Shown here in pieces: positions 1-52,571 of a stretch of 64,000 nucleotides of DNA; position 1 is the stretch's first letter, and every line of letters starts with the position of its first letter. Made by a program: the position numbers and the translations under genes. The stretch is from contig CM043966.1 in assembly GCA_014529385.2 (NCBI GenBank), positions 37,729,239 to 37,793,238 on the forward strand, read 5' to 3'. The notes below the pieces were generated by a model. It searched no databases. It was not told where the DNA came from and worked only from the letters and a program-made list of their open reading frames with translations. The DNA comes from Adiantum capillus-veneris (Eukaryota; Streptophyta; Polypodiopsida; Polypodiales; Pteridaceae).

Positions 1-1600
1 CAAATGTGGTGGTGACCACCTTATGGAGGACTGTCCTCACAAAGAGATCATTAGAGTGAATGTGTAGTTTCTAGATATTGCGACATTACATATTTGATCA
101 ATGGCTATCTGAAAAACCCAAATAAGACAGTGAAAACTACATAAAACATAATGGGTATGATCCCATCAAGTAGCGGTTCAGAAAATGAAACGGTGATAGC
201 CATACAGGTCGCCACAAGAGTGCAAGCTCAGAAAGCAAGGAAAGAACCTATAATTGAGGAACCTAAAATAGAAACAAAAAAGTCAACAAAACACTTGGAA
301 AGCTAGGAAGACATGTATGCAAGCTAGAAAGGAACATGAACAGACAGCCCTAGTGGAAGAGTTAAAACAAACCAAGGATAGATTAGAGAGATTAGAGAGT
401 CGAACTAACCTTGAGTTGGAACTCTGTGAGACTAGAGAGCCTAATGAGACAAAGATACTAAAGAGTGCAAGTTCTAGAGGATCAGTACTAGTTGAAAAAG
501 TGAATGAACCTCTAGACACACTTATGAAAGCCTATGAATTGCGACTTCAAATTAAGCAAAACCAAGAGTAAAAATGGATGACATATCCTTATGCCGAGTT
601 AGAAAAGCAAAGGTTGGAGATGTGTCAAAAAATGATCCAAAGTACCCAAGCTTTTGCTAGAGCCACCTGCAAGTAAGCCAAAGAGTTGGATCGAAGTTCC
701 AGTTCCGACACCGATAGTCTCGTCGAGGCATGAAACTAAAGGGAACATTGGGAAATCCACATCTAAAATACAAAATCATAGAGTAGTGATGAATACCACA
801 TATGGGGCATTTGAGAATCTCCATCCTATGATACCAGAAGCTTACAGAGAGGATGACGGCCTAGACGGGCTTTGGAGACATATACGAGAAGCAAACGGTG
901 CGAAAGACTTGAGTCAGAGAGTCAACCAAACCAATAAGGGAGGGATGTTTTTCTTCAACCTATTGAAGAATTTGAAGTAGGATCTCAAGCTGATCTAGAC
1001 CTTTGCTCATACTGGGGAGATAAGGGGTCAGTACGCTCTTTAGAGAGTCAACCTCAATCATTGAAAACCTTACCCTCATACATGGGAGAGTATGAAGCCA
1101 AATCAGATGTGAAGGTAGTGCCATCACAAATGCTCTCATCAACAAAGGCTATGGACTCAAAGGGTTTGATAGATATATTGTATACACCTATGACTTGTAC
1201 TACTATGCTAGCAGAGCTCCTAGTCTTGCGTAGCATTCCCATTCTCATATGTGGGCGAGTGGATGGAGCTCAGACTTTTCTTGACTTTCAAGGACCTAAA
1301 AAAGTGTGCTTAATTAGCGACCTCTGGCTGAAGGAAGGTCTCCCTAGATATCAATCTTGCCCTCCTCACCTCCTTGAGATGTTGCTCGGCGAGGTTGGCT
1401 TTAGCTTCTTGCCACCTTTTGTGTTCTTCTTCGCGGCCAGCCCAATAGTTTTTTTGCAAGTTAGACAAGCAACCTCCTCTTCAAGATGCTTCTAATGTTC
1501 TTCCCGGGCCTTTTTCATCCGAGGGCCAAGATTTTGATCGCTTTTTATATACTTTGAGCAACAATCAAAAGCCTTTCAATCCTCTTAATGAGGAACCACC
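1..1600 (+). pseudogene. Degraded gag-like retroelement remnant with partial zinc knuckle
   Basis: The frame starting at base 2 reads KCGGDHLMEDCPHKE. This resembles the second half of a CCHC zinc knuckle of the kind found in LTR-retrotransposon Gag; the first Cys pair would lie beyond the window edge. It hits a stop at about 67. A Glu/Lys-rich stretch at 317-571 looks like coiled coil, followed by short open stretches at 654-980 and 1061-1495 that I do not recognise. No protease, RT or integrase motif is visible. I infer a decayed Gag region of an LTR element on the + strand; the knuckle is the only specific evidence. Confidence 0.35.
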
Positions 1601-1799
1601 CAAAAAGCAATGTTTGCATACACTAATGTACACGATATAGGACTGGCTACAATGAAAAATCCTCAACACTTTGTTAAAATCCTTTTACATTTCCATCACC
1701 CTAAAGGAGGGTGATTGTAATTAACAAAGCGGCTAGAAAGTCGAGCGTTAAAACCGTTGAGAGTTAATATGCCAGTGACTTTTAGCATTTGAATGCTAT

Positions 1800-2690
1800 A
1801 TAGTGATGTTGTCTTCCTCCTCATATCATACACTTGCAAGCAAAATATTGACAATAGACCTTAAGGAACAATTTCACTTGGAGAGGAAAAGGAAGAGCTT
1901 CCCCCATTCTCTTTCAATTGCAAGACCCAAGGACCAATGTGGTATAAGGATCCTGGGCCCAACAATACACACACAAGACATGAGTGCAAAGCTAGTACTC
2001 TCCTTCAAAAACCAAAGGCAAGTTTGGGTGATCATGGCTTGGGATATGAAGCCAATATGGTCTTTTTTGAAACTAGGGGGTTGCAAGGGGATACACTAAG
2101 AAAGTCCAACAAAGTGGCATTGTCATTGGAGTGGAGGGAGACCTTGAGATACTCTAGGTGCTCCATCTTGCACTAGCCCCCTTGGCTCTCCAAGCTAGGA
2201 GAAGGTTCCTTGAACACATTTTGGAGGAAAGTTGCTAGAAAGGTGAACTCAAGGTGAATAACAAAGGGATCCCCAAGCTGTCACATTTCTGGGACGACGG
2301 CAAATCTTGTTGCAAGGATGTGGACCTGTTGGTGGTGCAACATAGTTTGAATCTAAATAAAAGGCTATTGATTAACAGACTCTGAAAAGTTTTGTGTAGT
2401 AGCCCAATGCTTGCAGCGAAGACAAAGCTTGATTGGAAAGCTTGGCATTGGCCCAAAGACAAAAAAATTGCTCTTCCAAAAATATTGGGAACTCATAACA
2501 AGCTAATTTATAAAGCGGATTGACTGCTCATCAAATTGTGGAGGGTGAATTGGTCAAAAGAGAAGTGGTTGAAGTAAGCAAACAACATTTGGGAGGCAAA
2601 ATGGCTCAATGGTGATATTCACTTGGAAGGTATTGCGGGGGAAGGGGCTATCCCAACTGGGAATAATATTCTTGCTAGAGGGCTTGGCAG
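1800..2690 (+). pseudogene. Possible LINE-like coding remnant
   Basis: The frame around 2253-2700 reads a discontinuous protein, with pieces such as KLDWKAWHWPKDKKIALP and LLIKLWRVNWSKEKW. The W/K-rich spacing recalls the region after the reverse transcriptase in plant L1-type ORF2 proteins (the 'W..W..PK..GGL' area). It has several stops. Nothing recognisable lies in 1600-2230. The LINE assignment is an inference from this weak resemblance only. Confidence 0.25.
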
Positions 2691-3305
2691 TTACATTGAT
2701 TGTTTGGGGTTTTCTCTCTAGGGAAGAACAGATCTTTGATTTACGGGAAGTGCTATTGGATAAGGAAAATCAAGGTCCCCTACTTACCAATTGTACATCC
2801 CCTTTTTGGAAATGTTTTCCCCTTTACAATACATTTGAAGCTCACAAAATAAAAACTAAGAAGCAAAGTAAATGAACCAAAGAATGGAACCATGCACTAG
2901 TTGCATTGGCTGCTCAGGTTTTTCCCTCTAGGGAAGAACAAATCGTTGATTTATAGGAAGTGCTATTGGATAAGGAAAAATCAAGGTCCCCTACTTACCA
3001 ATTGTACATCCCCTTTTTGGAAATGTTTTCCCCTTTTCATTTCTTTTGAAGCTCACAAAATAAAAACTAAGAAGCAAAGTAAATGAACCAAAGAATGGAA
3101 CCATGCACTAAGTTGCATTGACTGCACGGGTTTCTCCCTCTAGGGAAGAACAGATCGTTGATTTACGGGAAGTGCTATTGGATAAGGAAAAATCAAGGTC
3201 CCCTAAATATCGATTGTACATCCCCTTTTTGGAAATGTTTTCCGCTTTTTGTTTCATTTGAAGCTCACAAAATAAAAACTAAGAAGCAAAGTAAATGAAC
3301 CAAAG
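2690..3305. repeat. Tandem repeat, about 211 bp x 3
   Basis: The landmark AGGGAAGAACAGATC (AAATC in copy 2) recurs at about 2720, 2930 and 3142, giving periods of 210 and 212 bp. Each unit ends with AAATGAACCAAAG and carries the motif TACATCCCCTTTTTGG. The copies differ by a few substitutions and short indels, so the triplication is not very recent. The last unit stops at about 3305, where unrelated sequence begins. Confidence 0.9.
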
Positions 3306-3458
3306 CACATCATATGTAGGACTGAGAGGGACCCCCTTGCTCATGAAATAAATGTAAAACTACAAAGTTAATAACCCAATAGTTGGGAGAAGGGAAAGAC
3401 CGGCCAATAGACATAGCAAGAAAATATTGAGAGAGCAAGGGCATGGGGAGGAGATAAT

Positions 3459-3582
<124 letters not shown>

Positions 3583-3624
3583 CATGATCATATAAAAGGG
3601 ACTATAAAAAATTGTAACTCCTAG

Positions 3625-3843
3625 ATGGTGTGGTACCATGTACAACTTGTAGGAACACCAAAGATGCACATACTATTTGAGGATGTAGACAATGCCTTGC
3701 ATGTAATAAAAAAGAGACAACGGCTTATTAGAATTACCCCCATTTCCTTCTTCTTCAAGTGGTATAAGGGATTTAATCCTAGAGGTGACAAACCTACCAA
3801 GGTTCCTGTGTTTCCTGATCTCCTTGTTGAGTTGTATCCCTAG
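3625..3843 (+). pseudogene. LINE ORF1 fragment, DUF4283-like
   Basis: A 72-codon open stretch contains KMHILFEDVDNALHVIKK, FFFKWYKGFNPRGD and VPVFPDLLVELYP. These match the usual order of a DUF4283 domain: a loss-of-detail block, then 'W.p.F.p', then 'PVWV.lPgLP.e'. In plant L1 elements this domain is the nucleic-acid-binding part of ORF1. It lies about 740 bp before the endonuclease start, as expected. It is a fragment only. Confidence 0.5.
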
Positions 3844-5148
3844 CTAAGAAATATGGGAGGAAAAGTTGGTAAAAATTATGGGACAAAAAAACAAAGGAGA
3901 GATTAACACCAAGTGGACCCTCAACTCCCCCATCAAAGATAGTATTGGCTTCCTCCTACATGAGCAAATAATTTTATACAAAAATCTCCTTAATTCATGC
4001 TATCATTGTTTCTAGCACGGACATTTGATTAAGGATTTCCCTGTTTTGTTGTAGAGCAAGCTTCAAAAAATCAACAAGGCTGCCCAAAAGGAAAACCCTT
4101 AGTAGAACCAAAAGCCCAATTGGAAATTTAATCAAAAGATCAGCCAGGTCCAAGTACCAATGCTCAATCTCATTCTTCTCAATAGCATGAAGGCACAAAG
4201 AGCCATCAGCTGCAAGAAGATGCCCCTGCAAAGACCTTCACTCTAATGCCTCAGCTCAAGAAGCTCTAGTTGACCTACCAGAACCCAATAGCCCTTTTGA
4301 CAAGGCATGGGTCTCTTTGAATATGAGAGTGAGGGAGAAATGATTAAAAGCACTTATCACCAGCAACACAATAACTTGGACACTTAGGAATTTGCCAACG
4401 AACTTGAAGGTAAGGATCAGGAAACCAAAACGTCTTTGGCTCACTCACCTTCCCCTCCTATTGACATCCTCATGACTCATGCATAGGAAGAATCTGTTTC
4501 TAAACAGGTAGCAATGAATCCCATGTCCATTAACCTCAATAGAGCATTTATTACTCTTGAAAAACCCACTAAAAGTAGTAAGAAATGAAGGCTCCTAACT
4601 TACAAGCATTAACTCTAAATTGTGAGGGTCGATCTAATCCATCTAGACCAATGGTGATAAAAATTGGATGTAGGACTTATCTCTTAATCTTGGTTTCATA
4701 TGCTTATAGAAACTCAAGATTGCAGGTAATGATTTGGCTACTAATCTTGGAATAATTAGTTCTAATTAACTTGGCATCGTACCAATCGTACCCATGAAGA
4801 GGGGGAGTAGTCATTGGATTAATTGAGCAGCAAGCTTATCAACCTAGTCACTCATGTGCAAAAGTATGATAAAGGGTACTTGATTGCTATATCTTTTGGG
4901 GACCCTTTGAACTACACTTTGGTAAGTTCGTATATTCCTAACTCCATTTCTGAAAGAAACAATGCTATACAAAAATAACACAACTGCCTCATGAGTTAGT
5001 GGTGGTTGGAGACTTGAATATGTTTGAAAGGCTTAATGATAGGTATCTCTTAAAAGGCCAGGCTGTGTGTTTAGATAATCAATCATTGAAACAATCTCTT
5101 AAGTGTGCATAATCTTGTTGATGTCTCTGAGGATACTAGATTTACATG

Positions 5149-5409
5149 GAGCAACAAGCAACAAGGAGACTGCTACTGGACATGACATATATGTCAATCA
5201 AAGATCTCCAAGAGCACATCTAAGTGGAATGTAAAGAGCAACAAGCAACAAGGAGACTGCTACTGGACATAACATATATGTCAATCAAAGATCTCCAAGA
5301 GCACATCTAAGTGGAATGTAAAGAGCAACAAGCAACAAGGAGACTGCTACTGGACATGACATATATGTCAATCAAAGATCTCCAAGAGCACATCTAAGTG
5401 GAATGTAAG
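5149..5409. repeat. Tandem triplication, 87 bp x 3, inside the LINE endonuclease
   Basis: GAGCAACAAGCAACAAGGAG starts at 5149, 5236 and 5323, a period of exactly 87 bp (29 codons), and the three units are almost identical. The repeat lies in the C-terminal endonuclease coding region of the L1-type remnant. The multiplied block carries an in-frame stop, so it arose in, or helped make, a dead copy. Confidence 0.93.
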
Positions 5410-5899
5410 GTAGAATCTTCCCTCATTCTCTCAAATCATAAACCTGTCTTGCCACATTTACTCTGATCTAAAAATACTACAAGGCTGGCTGGCCACATTT
5501 GGACCAGTCCACCCTAGTTGAATTAAAAATGTAGTCTATTCTAAAAGATTCCTTTGTCCAGTATGCATCTCCTGCTAAAGCTTGGGAAAGTGCTGTAAAG
5601 TAGATACAAATGGAATGTAAGGTAGACTCTTCCCTCCTTCTCTCAAATCATAAACCTGTCTATTCTAAAAGATTGCTTTGCCCAGTATGCATCTCCTGCT
5701 AAAGCTTGGAAAAGTGTTGTAAATCAGATACTGAAAACCTTGACACATTCTCGACACATTATGAGAGACTAGCTAGGGAATCAAGAGCTAAGAGAAGGAT
5801 GATGATAAGTGGGGAGATCCTCCAACTAGAGGCATCCCTCTCCAATTCTGACCCTCCTCCCACAAATCTCCTTGAGCTAAGGGAATCTCTTACTTTAAG

Positions 5900-6890
5900 C
5901 TAGTGGTGCCCTTGCTTCCACTAGGGAATTTTGGGACGGTAAAATTGATAGACCTGACAGATTTTGACCTTTTGAAGAAGAAAAAGGTGAAGGATTTCAT
6001 TCCTTTCTTGAGAGACAAGCATGGTACTGTTGTCAACTCCCACAAGGACAACTTAAAGGTATCTCATGAGTTCTTTTCCAATATTTTCTCAGGTTCCCCT
6101 AAACGAGACAAGGTGATACAAGAAGCGCTAAGATAGCTTAGGTCAGAAGGAAAATTGTGGCTCCAAGCATAGCACGTTTCCTTGACCTACCTTTCTTTGA
6201 AGGGGAACTTAGGGAAACTATTGGAAAGCTCAAGGCTGGCAACCCTCCTGACATTGATGATATTTCCAATGAGTTCTATATTCAATACAAAGATTTGATC
6301 ACCCCTTACCTTCTTCTAGTGTGGCAAGAAGCTACTAGGAAAGGAGCTCTCCTTGCCTACGTGAATATGGGAGTTATTAAACTCATCCATAAAAGAGGTA
6401 TAAGGAGGACCTCAACAATTGGAGACCCATTACAAGTTTGACTTCAATTTACAAAATCTTTGCTCTTTCTCTAGCTTGGACACTTAGCTCTATCATGAAT
6501 CATATCATTCTACAATAGAAAAATGGTTTTATTGAAGGCATATTTATTCTTGATGCTATTATTGCTTTGTGGGACGAGATGGAGCATCCTTTGGAAAATG
6601 AGCAAGATTTTTATTTATTCAAGGTTGATTTTGACAAGGCATACGGTAGGATGGACTGGAATTTATTATGCAATCTCTTCGTGACATTGGCTTAGGCAAA
6701 AGGTTCATCAAGTTTGTTCATGTTCTGTTTGGTAATGCTTATGGTAAAGTTGCCATTAGTGCTGAGTTGACACACGCCATTTGGCTTATGAGATCTATCA
6801 AGCAAGGGTGCCCTCTTGCACCTCTTTTGTTTTCCATCTCTTCAGATCCTTTAGGCTGGCTGGTCAAAATTGCAAACAAGATTTGAAGAT
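5900..6890 (+). pseudogene. LINE reverse transcriptase fragment
   Basis: Recognisable blocks in order are LPFFEGELRETIGKLKAGNP (the 'kapGpDg' region, eroded), NMGVIKLIHKRG, then after a frameshift NWRPITSLTSIYKI, FIEGIFILDAIIALWDEMEH, YLFKVDFDKAYGRMDWN (motif A, Asp kept), and SIKQGCPLAPLLFSISSDPL (motif B). The motif C YADD region is not readable. Stops and at least two frameshifts make it a pseudogene. Confidence 0.8.
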
Positions 6891-7699
6891 TGGTATCAAG
6901 GCTCACAAGTGCCATAAAGCTGGAATCAAAACTTGGGCATATCTATTTCACAATGGCTCCTTGATGACTTTAACCCATATTTTTGATAATTATAACCTCT
7001 CTTATGGTTGCTTGTCTAATTTTTTTTTATAGATTGAAAGTTTGAAGAAGCTAGGAAGGATGCCAAAGACATACATGGCAAAGGAGAAACCATGGAAGCT
7101 AGGGCTAAGAAAGCTTACCAGTCCTCCAGGATCACTGATTTTGACCCTAAGATCAAAGCCAAGCTCAATAAGGAGTGGCATGTTTAGTGGAGGTCTAAAC
7201 AATGGGTCTATAGATTTAATTGCTTCTGGGGATTCATTATACCCATGAAGCACAATTTTCTCATGTGACTGATACTACACAAAAGTATTTGGTCTACTCA
7301 AAGAGCCCTCAAGGCTAAGATTGGGGATGGGAAGAGCAAAATATGTTAGGGACAAGAAGACATCAATCACATCTTCATGGACTGTCCCCATAGTATGAAG
7401 CTTCTCAATGTACTTCATGCCTGCTGTAGAGATAACCACCCTCAGCCTTTCTCCTTCAAGGAAATTCTGCTTGGGGAATGCTTTCTCTTGAACATCCCTT
7501 TGTGAACATCTGGAGAGCTACTTTCTTATGGACTTGCTAGATTCAAAGGACACAAGCCATATTCAAGGATAAACTAGAAGACAAGGATCATGTGCTTCTT
7601 TTTCAGCTCAAGAAGTTAGCACAACACTCTGCATCTCATTGACCAGGATGTCTACCTAGACCCTTGTCTTGTCCTGCAAAGACATTTGAGATGGCAAAT

Positions 7700-8033
7700 G
7701 TGGAGACCTGTTATGCTGAACTTTTATTCTAGAGAGAGATTTGTTATGCTAAACTCTTGTCAAAGTTGTAGTTTTCTTTTTTCTCTTTGAGGAAGCCTCT
7801 TTCCCACCCTTTGAATAGAAGCCAATCATGTTTTTTCCTGGTTTGAACCAAATAACATTTCGATAGCGAAAAGAGTATGCATCACTGTAGCCTTTCCAAT
7901 TTGAACTAGCGAAAATGTAAAGCCAACTTAAGATTATGGCCACCATCTCGTGGAAGTGGCACGATTTAAAATTTTAAATCGTTCACTTTGTGGGAATACT
8001 AAATGGCTCTTTAGGAAATGAACAGAAGAAACG
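7700..8033 (+). promoter_or_regulatory. Upstream region / 5' UTR of the AMP1-like gene
   Basis: This 330-bp stretch separates the decayed LINE from the start codon. I see no clear TATA box or other named element. The start context is AACGATGG, with A at -3 and G at +4, which is favourable for plant initiation. If the promoter lies here, it is squeezed directly against LINE-derived DNA, and the LINE tail could supply part of it. Confidence 0.4.
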
Positions 8034-48640
<40,607 letters not shown>

Positions 48641-48642
48641 TA

Positions 48643-48643
48643 T

Positions 48644-48702
<59 letters not shown>
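48643..48702. repeat. (TG)n(AG)n immediately after the AMP1-like stop codon
   Basis: 13 TG units and about 17 AG units start 2 nt after the TAA, within the 3' UTR. No polyadenylation signal is certain downstream (48703-48910 is AT-rich). Confidence 0.95.
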
Positions 48703-48704
<2 letters not shown>

Positions 48705-48995
48705 TGAGACAATGTTGTAGATGAATAGACAACGTTGTCTTTAAGGTCTCTCGGGATAGTTTCCTGCGATGTTAAAATTCTCTTGTTCTTCTCTCTCTAA
48801 TAATTAAGTATGGTAGATTGATTACCTCCTGTATAACAGGTTTTTAGTAGGTCCCTTGTGGTTGTTTCCTACGATGCTAAAATATTTCTATTTCCTCATT
48901 TTCTTTTGAAAGTCTTCACGGTCCTTGTTTCATAATCAAACAAACTTTAGAACTTGGTGAGAAAGGGCTTGCTCGCATGCTTGTGTGTGTGTGTG

Positions 48996-48998
<3 letters not shown>

Positions 48999-49041
<43 letters not shown>
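48999..49041. repeat. (GA)n, possible 3' tail of LINE-B
   Basis: About 21 GA units, preceded by (GT)n at 48982-48997. Read on the - strand it is (TC)n(AC)n, at the end where LINE-B would finish. Confidence 0.9.
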
Positions 49042-49046
<5 letters not shown>

Positions 49047-50850
49047 TATCTCCCTCGGAGGACAAATATGACCTACGGGAAAGATACATGTGATGTAGTA
49101 TGTATGGGGTTGATAAGTGAATCTCGATGCTCCAAATTTGTAGTGGTAAGAGTTGCAATGGAGAGCCCACATGGTGGTTGGGAGAGGAAAGTGTGTAGGT
49201 CTATAAATCATGATTGAAAATGTCAGGGAAGCAAGTTCGGATGTGAGCCAAAGCTGAGCACTCTACTAGTGGTATTTAGACTCTCGAACTAGCAGTGAGC
49301 ATAATGTGCAAAGTTGATTTGACTCTTCTCCATTGCCTAGTACCATGTCTTGCATCGAAGGGAGTGGGAGCTAAGTTGAATGACTGTGATAGTGTATATT
49401 GCGAACAAGGGGATAGGCTCAATCATATAAGGGAAAGTATGGTTTTCTCTTTCGACAAAGAACATGGTTTTATATTTGGGGGAAATATAAGTGGTGTAAT
49501 GTACGAAGTGTCACCCATCAAATTACTTCCAAACCGTAATACATTGAGACATCATGTATCGAGTGTAATGCATCCTATCTCCCAATCACTTCTTCATGAC
49601 TTGTAGTTGGTTGTATCTTGTGCTCGAGATAGTGTCTTTTGAACTTTTTTCCTTGCTTTCCATGCGATTGTAGAAAGTCAATGTGGGGGCTTTGGCACAT
49701 CTTTATCATGCATTTCGTAACCCTTTCATGCCTCTAACCTTAATTGGAAGAGATTCAGTCTAGAGAAGCAGCAACAACTATGGTGTTTGTGTCTTAACTT
49801 GGAGAAAGTTTGTAAGAAGACTCTTTTGGACACTCTCAAACTCTTTCCAAGTAGACTTTGAGTTGTTCTTGTTCTACACTTCAACTCCATAAGAAGACTA
49901 GATGTCACTAATGTGTCGAAAAAGTACTTCTTAAGAACCTAACATTTGTCATTTTTTGCATTATACACGTTCTTAAATGTATTGTACACTCTCTTCTTTG
50001 CTTTCAAACGATACATTGTATGTACATGTCATTTGTGATTGGTGGAAATCTCAATACCAAGGTACTTAAAGCTCTCAACAACTTTTAAGTGTTTGATTGT
50101 TGTACATAATGCATGGCTTTTTCTTATGGTTGGTTTTCACAAGCATAATCTTTGTTTTGGATTCATTCACAATCAGCTCACTATGTAAACAAAAGTTCTC
50201 AAGGACAACCATAAGCTTTTGTGCTTCTTTTGAAGTATGTGTTAGAAGTACTACATCATTTGTATATAACAAAAGCATGATTATCGCATTGCAAATAGAA
50301 GTCTCTTCTATTCTTCTTTTCGCATAAAGTTGAGTATCATTTGTTCCAATTGATCGATGCATAGACCAAAGAGAGTTGGTGATTACGAACATCCTTGTTT
50401 AACTCCAGTAGTGCTTGCAAGACTTTCTGAGACTCCTCTTTCCATGCTAAATTGACATATCAGCTTCTCATAGATTCAAGAAACCACAAGCATGAACTCT
50501 TTTGGCACTTGGAGTTCTTTCGTTTATCTCCACAAATTATCATGTGGAATTATATCAAAGGCTTTCTTCAAGTCCACAAAGCAACATTGCAATCGTTTGC
50601 CTTTCAACCAACTTTTCTTCATGAGAACATGAAGAGTTACAAGATGGTAAATGAAGCCATGGCGTCGATGGAGATTTGCTTGTTCTCTTGCACATTTCCA
50701 TTCTTCTCAGTCCAATCACTCAACTTTATTTTCATTATGCACCCAAGCAACTTTTCCATGAGAGACTTGACCCAATTAGTGCTCTGATCACAAGGCATAC
50801 CATGTTGAAGTGTGAAGTTAAACATATGACACGTTCAATCATGAGTAAAA
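49042..50850 (-). pseudogene. LINE-B: degenerate non-LTR retrotransposon
   Basis: On the - strand, FVDLKKAFDIIPHDNLW (RT motif A) is at about 50530-50580. LLLYTNDVVLLTHTSKEAQK (motif C, YADD decayed to YTND) is at about 50230-50290, followed by NESKTKIMLVKTNH and a C-terminal part (RVFLQTFSKLRHKHHSCCCF) at 49726-49908. Many stops and frameshifts occur. It differs in sequence from LINE-A. The 5' limit is approximate and the 3' limit is taken at the (GA)n tract. Confidence 0.75.
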
Positions 50851-51534
50851 TCTTTTGTCCTTAATCATTTTTGGCTTGATACCTTGAATATCTCCTTATC
50901 TGTGAATGACTAACTTTTTAGCTTTAAATTGCAAGTATCTATGAAGCTTTGAAAGTGGCATTAAACATGTGAATGAATAAAACCTTTGTGTGTATATTTG
51001 GAAGGTTACTTTATGATTTTTATTATATGCCAAGATCCCTTTATGAAACATCATGTTTCTCTTAATGTCCATGCCCATTAATCTATGCAAGGAAATGGTA
51101 GCCAAATGTTGTCCTCCACCCAAATTGACGATAGGGTATTAAGTGTGGGGTCCTAGAGTGGTTTTGCCCTAGGTTGGGTATAAAAATTTGCTCTCACTAT
51201 TGCTTACAATCCGGAAGGGATTGATAAATCTGAAAGTGGGCATTCTCCTATCATTAAAGTTTTGGTTAAGGCTTGTAAAGGTAAATTGGAGAGTAATTTC
51301 CTTCATGCCCAATCATAATATATGAGTTGCCAAAAGCATGAAGCGAAAACCACATCCTATTTGATGCATGGTAACGTTACACAAGCTTCCAAAAGCATGA
51401 AGCATAATCCATGTTCTATACACATAAATATTGTAAGAATGGGCCTCATGAATGTAACTAAGCAATTGTGTTTGCAATAATGAATTGTAACACTAACAAG
51501 CATGATAATATAGAATACACACATATGTATAGGG

Positions 51535-51587
<53 letters not shown>

Positions 51588-51664
51588 GTGATTCCTACTA
51601 GTGGATTCATGCAAGCAATGACTCAACGTAAGTTTATATCATAGATATTGCGCACGTGTGCGTG

Positions 51665-51704
<40 letters not shown>

Positions 51705-52130
51705 CACACACACACACCCAAAACTTTGTGCACAAAAGAAAGAGATCTACAACTTCACAAGTGATAAACGGGTTCTTTTAAAGCTTATTGCGTGTAATGG
51801 ATTATTGGTATAAGTGACATTGTGAATATGACATTATGAAGTTATTGTATTGTTCTACTCCCAAGTGCACCTCAAGCATATTCTAATAGGTTCCAAAGCA
51901 TGGTCTCTCTGAGAGCTTGATAAAAGTTGTCTAGGAGATTTGAATTGTGAGGGAGGAATGTTGAAATTGTAGCCTTGTTATTTTGAACTCTTAAAAAAGA
52001 AACCCTAGTACTATTGTCAATTGGTTTGCATGTGATTTTATTGTTTGCTTTGATAAGTTTCCTACCTTCTCACCAAGAAATGCGGTGTCCATGTCTATGC
52101 CTTGGACTATGACCAATGTTATACACCCTT
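50851..52130. other. AT-rich spacer with microsatellites
   Basis: (GA)n at 51536-51585 and (AC)n at 51668-51714 with an interruption. Otherwise low-GC DNA with no recognised gene or element. Confidence 0.6.
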
Positions 52131-52329
52131 TTTGATCTCTATGTGTGCATCAGGATTACCCTTGCAATTGTTAAATGGTAAATGAATGTGAGGAGAAAGA
52201 AATGTATGTAGCCAAAGGCTCCAGTTTGATGTGAGGGCCTCTATAGGCCAATAGAGATGTCCTTATCCTAAATTGTTGCTTTGTGGATTTTCATGCATCA
52301 CATAGAGTAGGACTGATGTTCTAAGTGAG

Positions 52330-52466
52330 ATAACATGCGATATTTTCTATAGTTAGCTTAGTCTTTTGTATTTCCTATATTGGACATGTGGATCATATGA
52401 AAAATGGTGTAATTTTTCTGTCTCATAGTCTTTAAGGCCTTTTGAAAGTGTAAATTAACATTTCAT

Positions 52467-52516
<50 letters not shown>

Positions 52517-52517
52517 C

Positions 52518-52568
<51 letters not shown>
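52330..52568 (+). repeat. LINE-A-like 3' end with (TC)n(C)n(AC)n tail
   Basis: TCTCATAGTCTTTAAGGCC, TTTTGAAAGTGTAAATTAAC and ATTTCATGTCA resemble the last 60 bp of LINE-A copies. They are followed by (TC)n (52471-52514), a C-run of about 20, and (AC)n to 52568. The sequence before 52400 does not match LINE-A, so this may be a related subfamily sharing only its 3' end. Confidence 0.6.

Positions 52569-52571
<3 letters not shown>

Larger units (their letters stand above)
3600..7700 (+). mobile_element. Degenerate L1-type LINE (DUF4283-like ORF1, EN-RT-zf-RVT ORF2)
   Basis: The order of domains on the + strand is that of a plant L1 LINE. A DUF4283-like ORF1 piece lies at 3625-3843. The endonuclease start (MKAPNLQALTLNCEG) is at about 4583, and an endonuclease GDLN motif (VVVGDLNMFERLNDRY) at about 5000. 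An 'FTWSNKQQG' endonuclease C-terminal motif follows at about 5140, RT blocks at 5900-6890, and a zf-RVT-like tail at 7340-7690 (INHIFMDCPHSMKLL). Frameshifts and stops occur throughout, for example near 6395 and between 6890 and 7030, where the catalytic YADD block is not recognisable. The element is therefore dead. It ends about 340 bp upstream of the AMP1-like start codon. The 3' boundary is approximate; no poly(A) tail is evident. Confidence 0.8.

Noticed and set aside
51660-51720. Alternating CACGTGTGCGTGCACGCACAC as a regulatory palindrome
   Set aside because: Explained as an imperfect edge of the (AC)n microsatellite.
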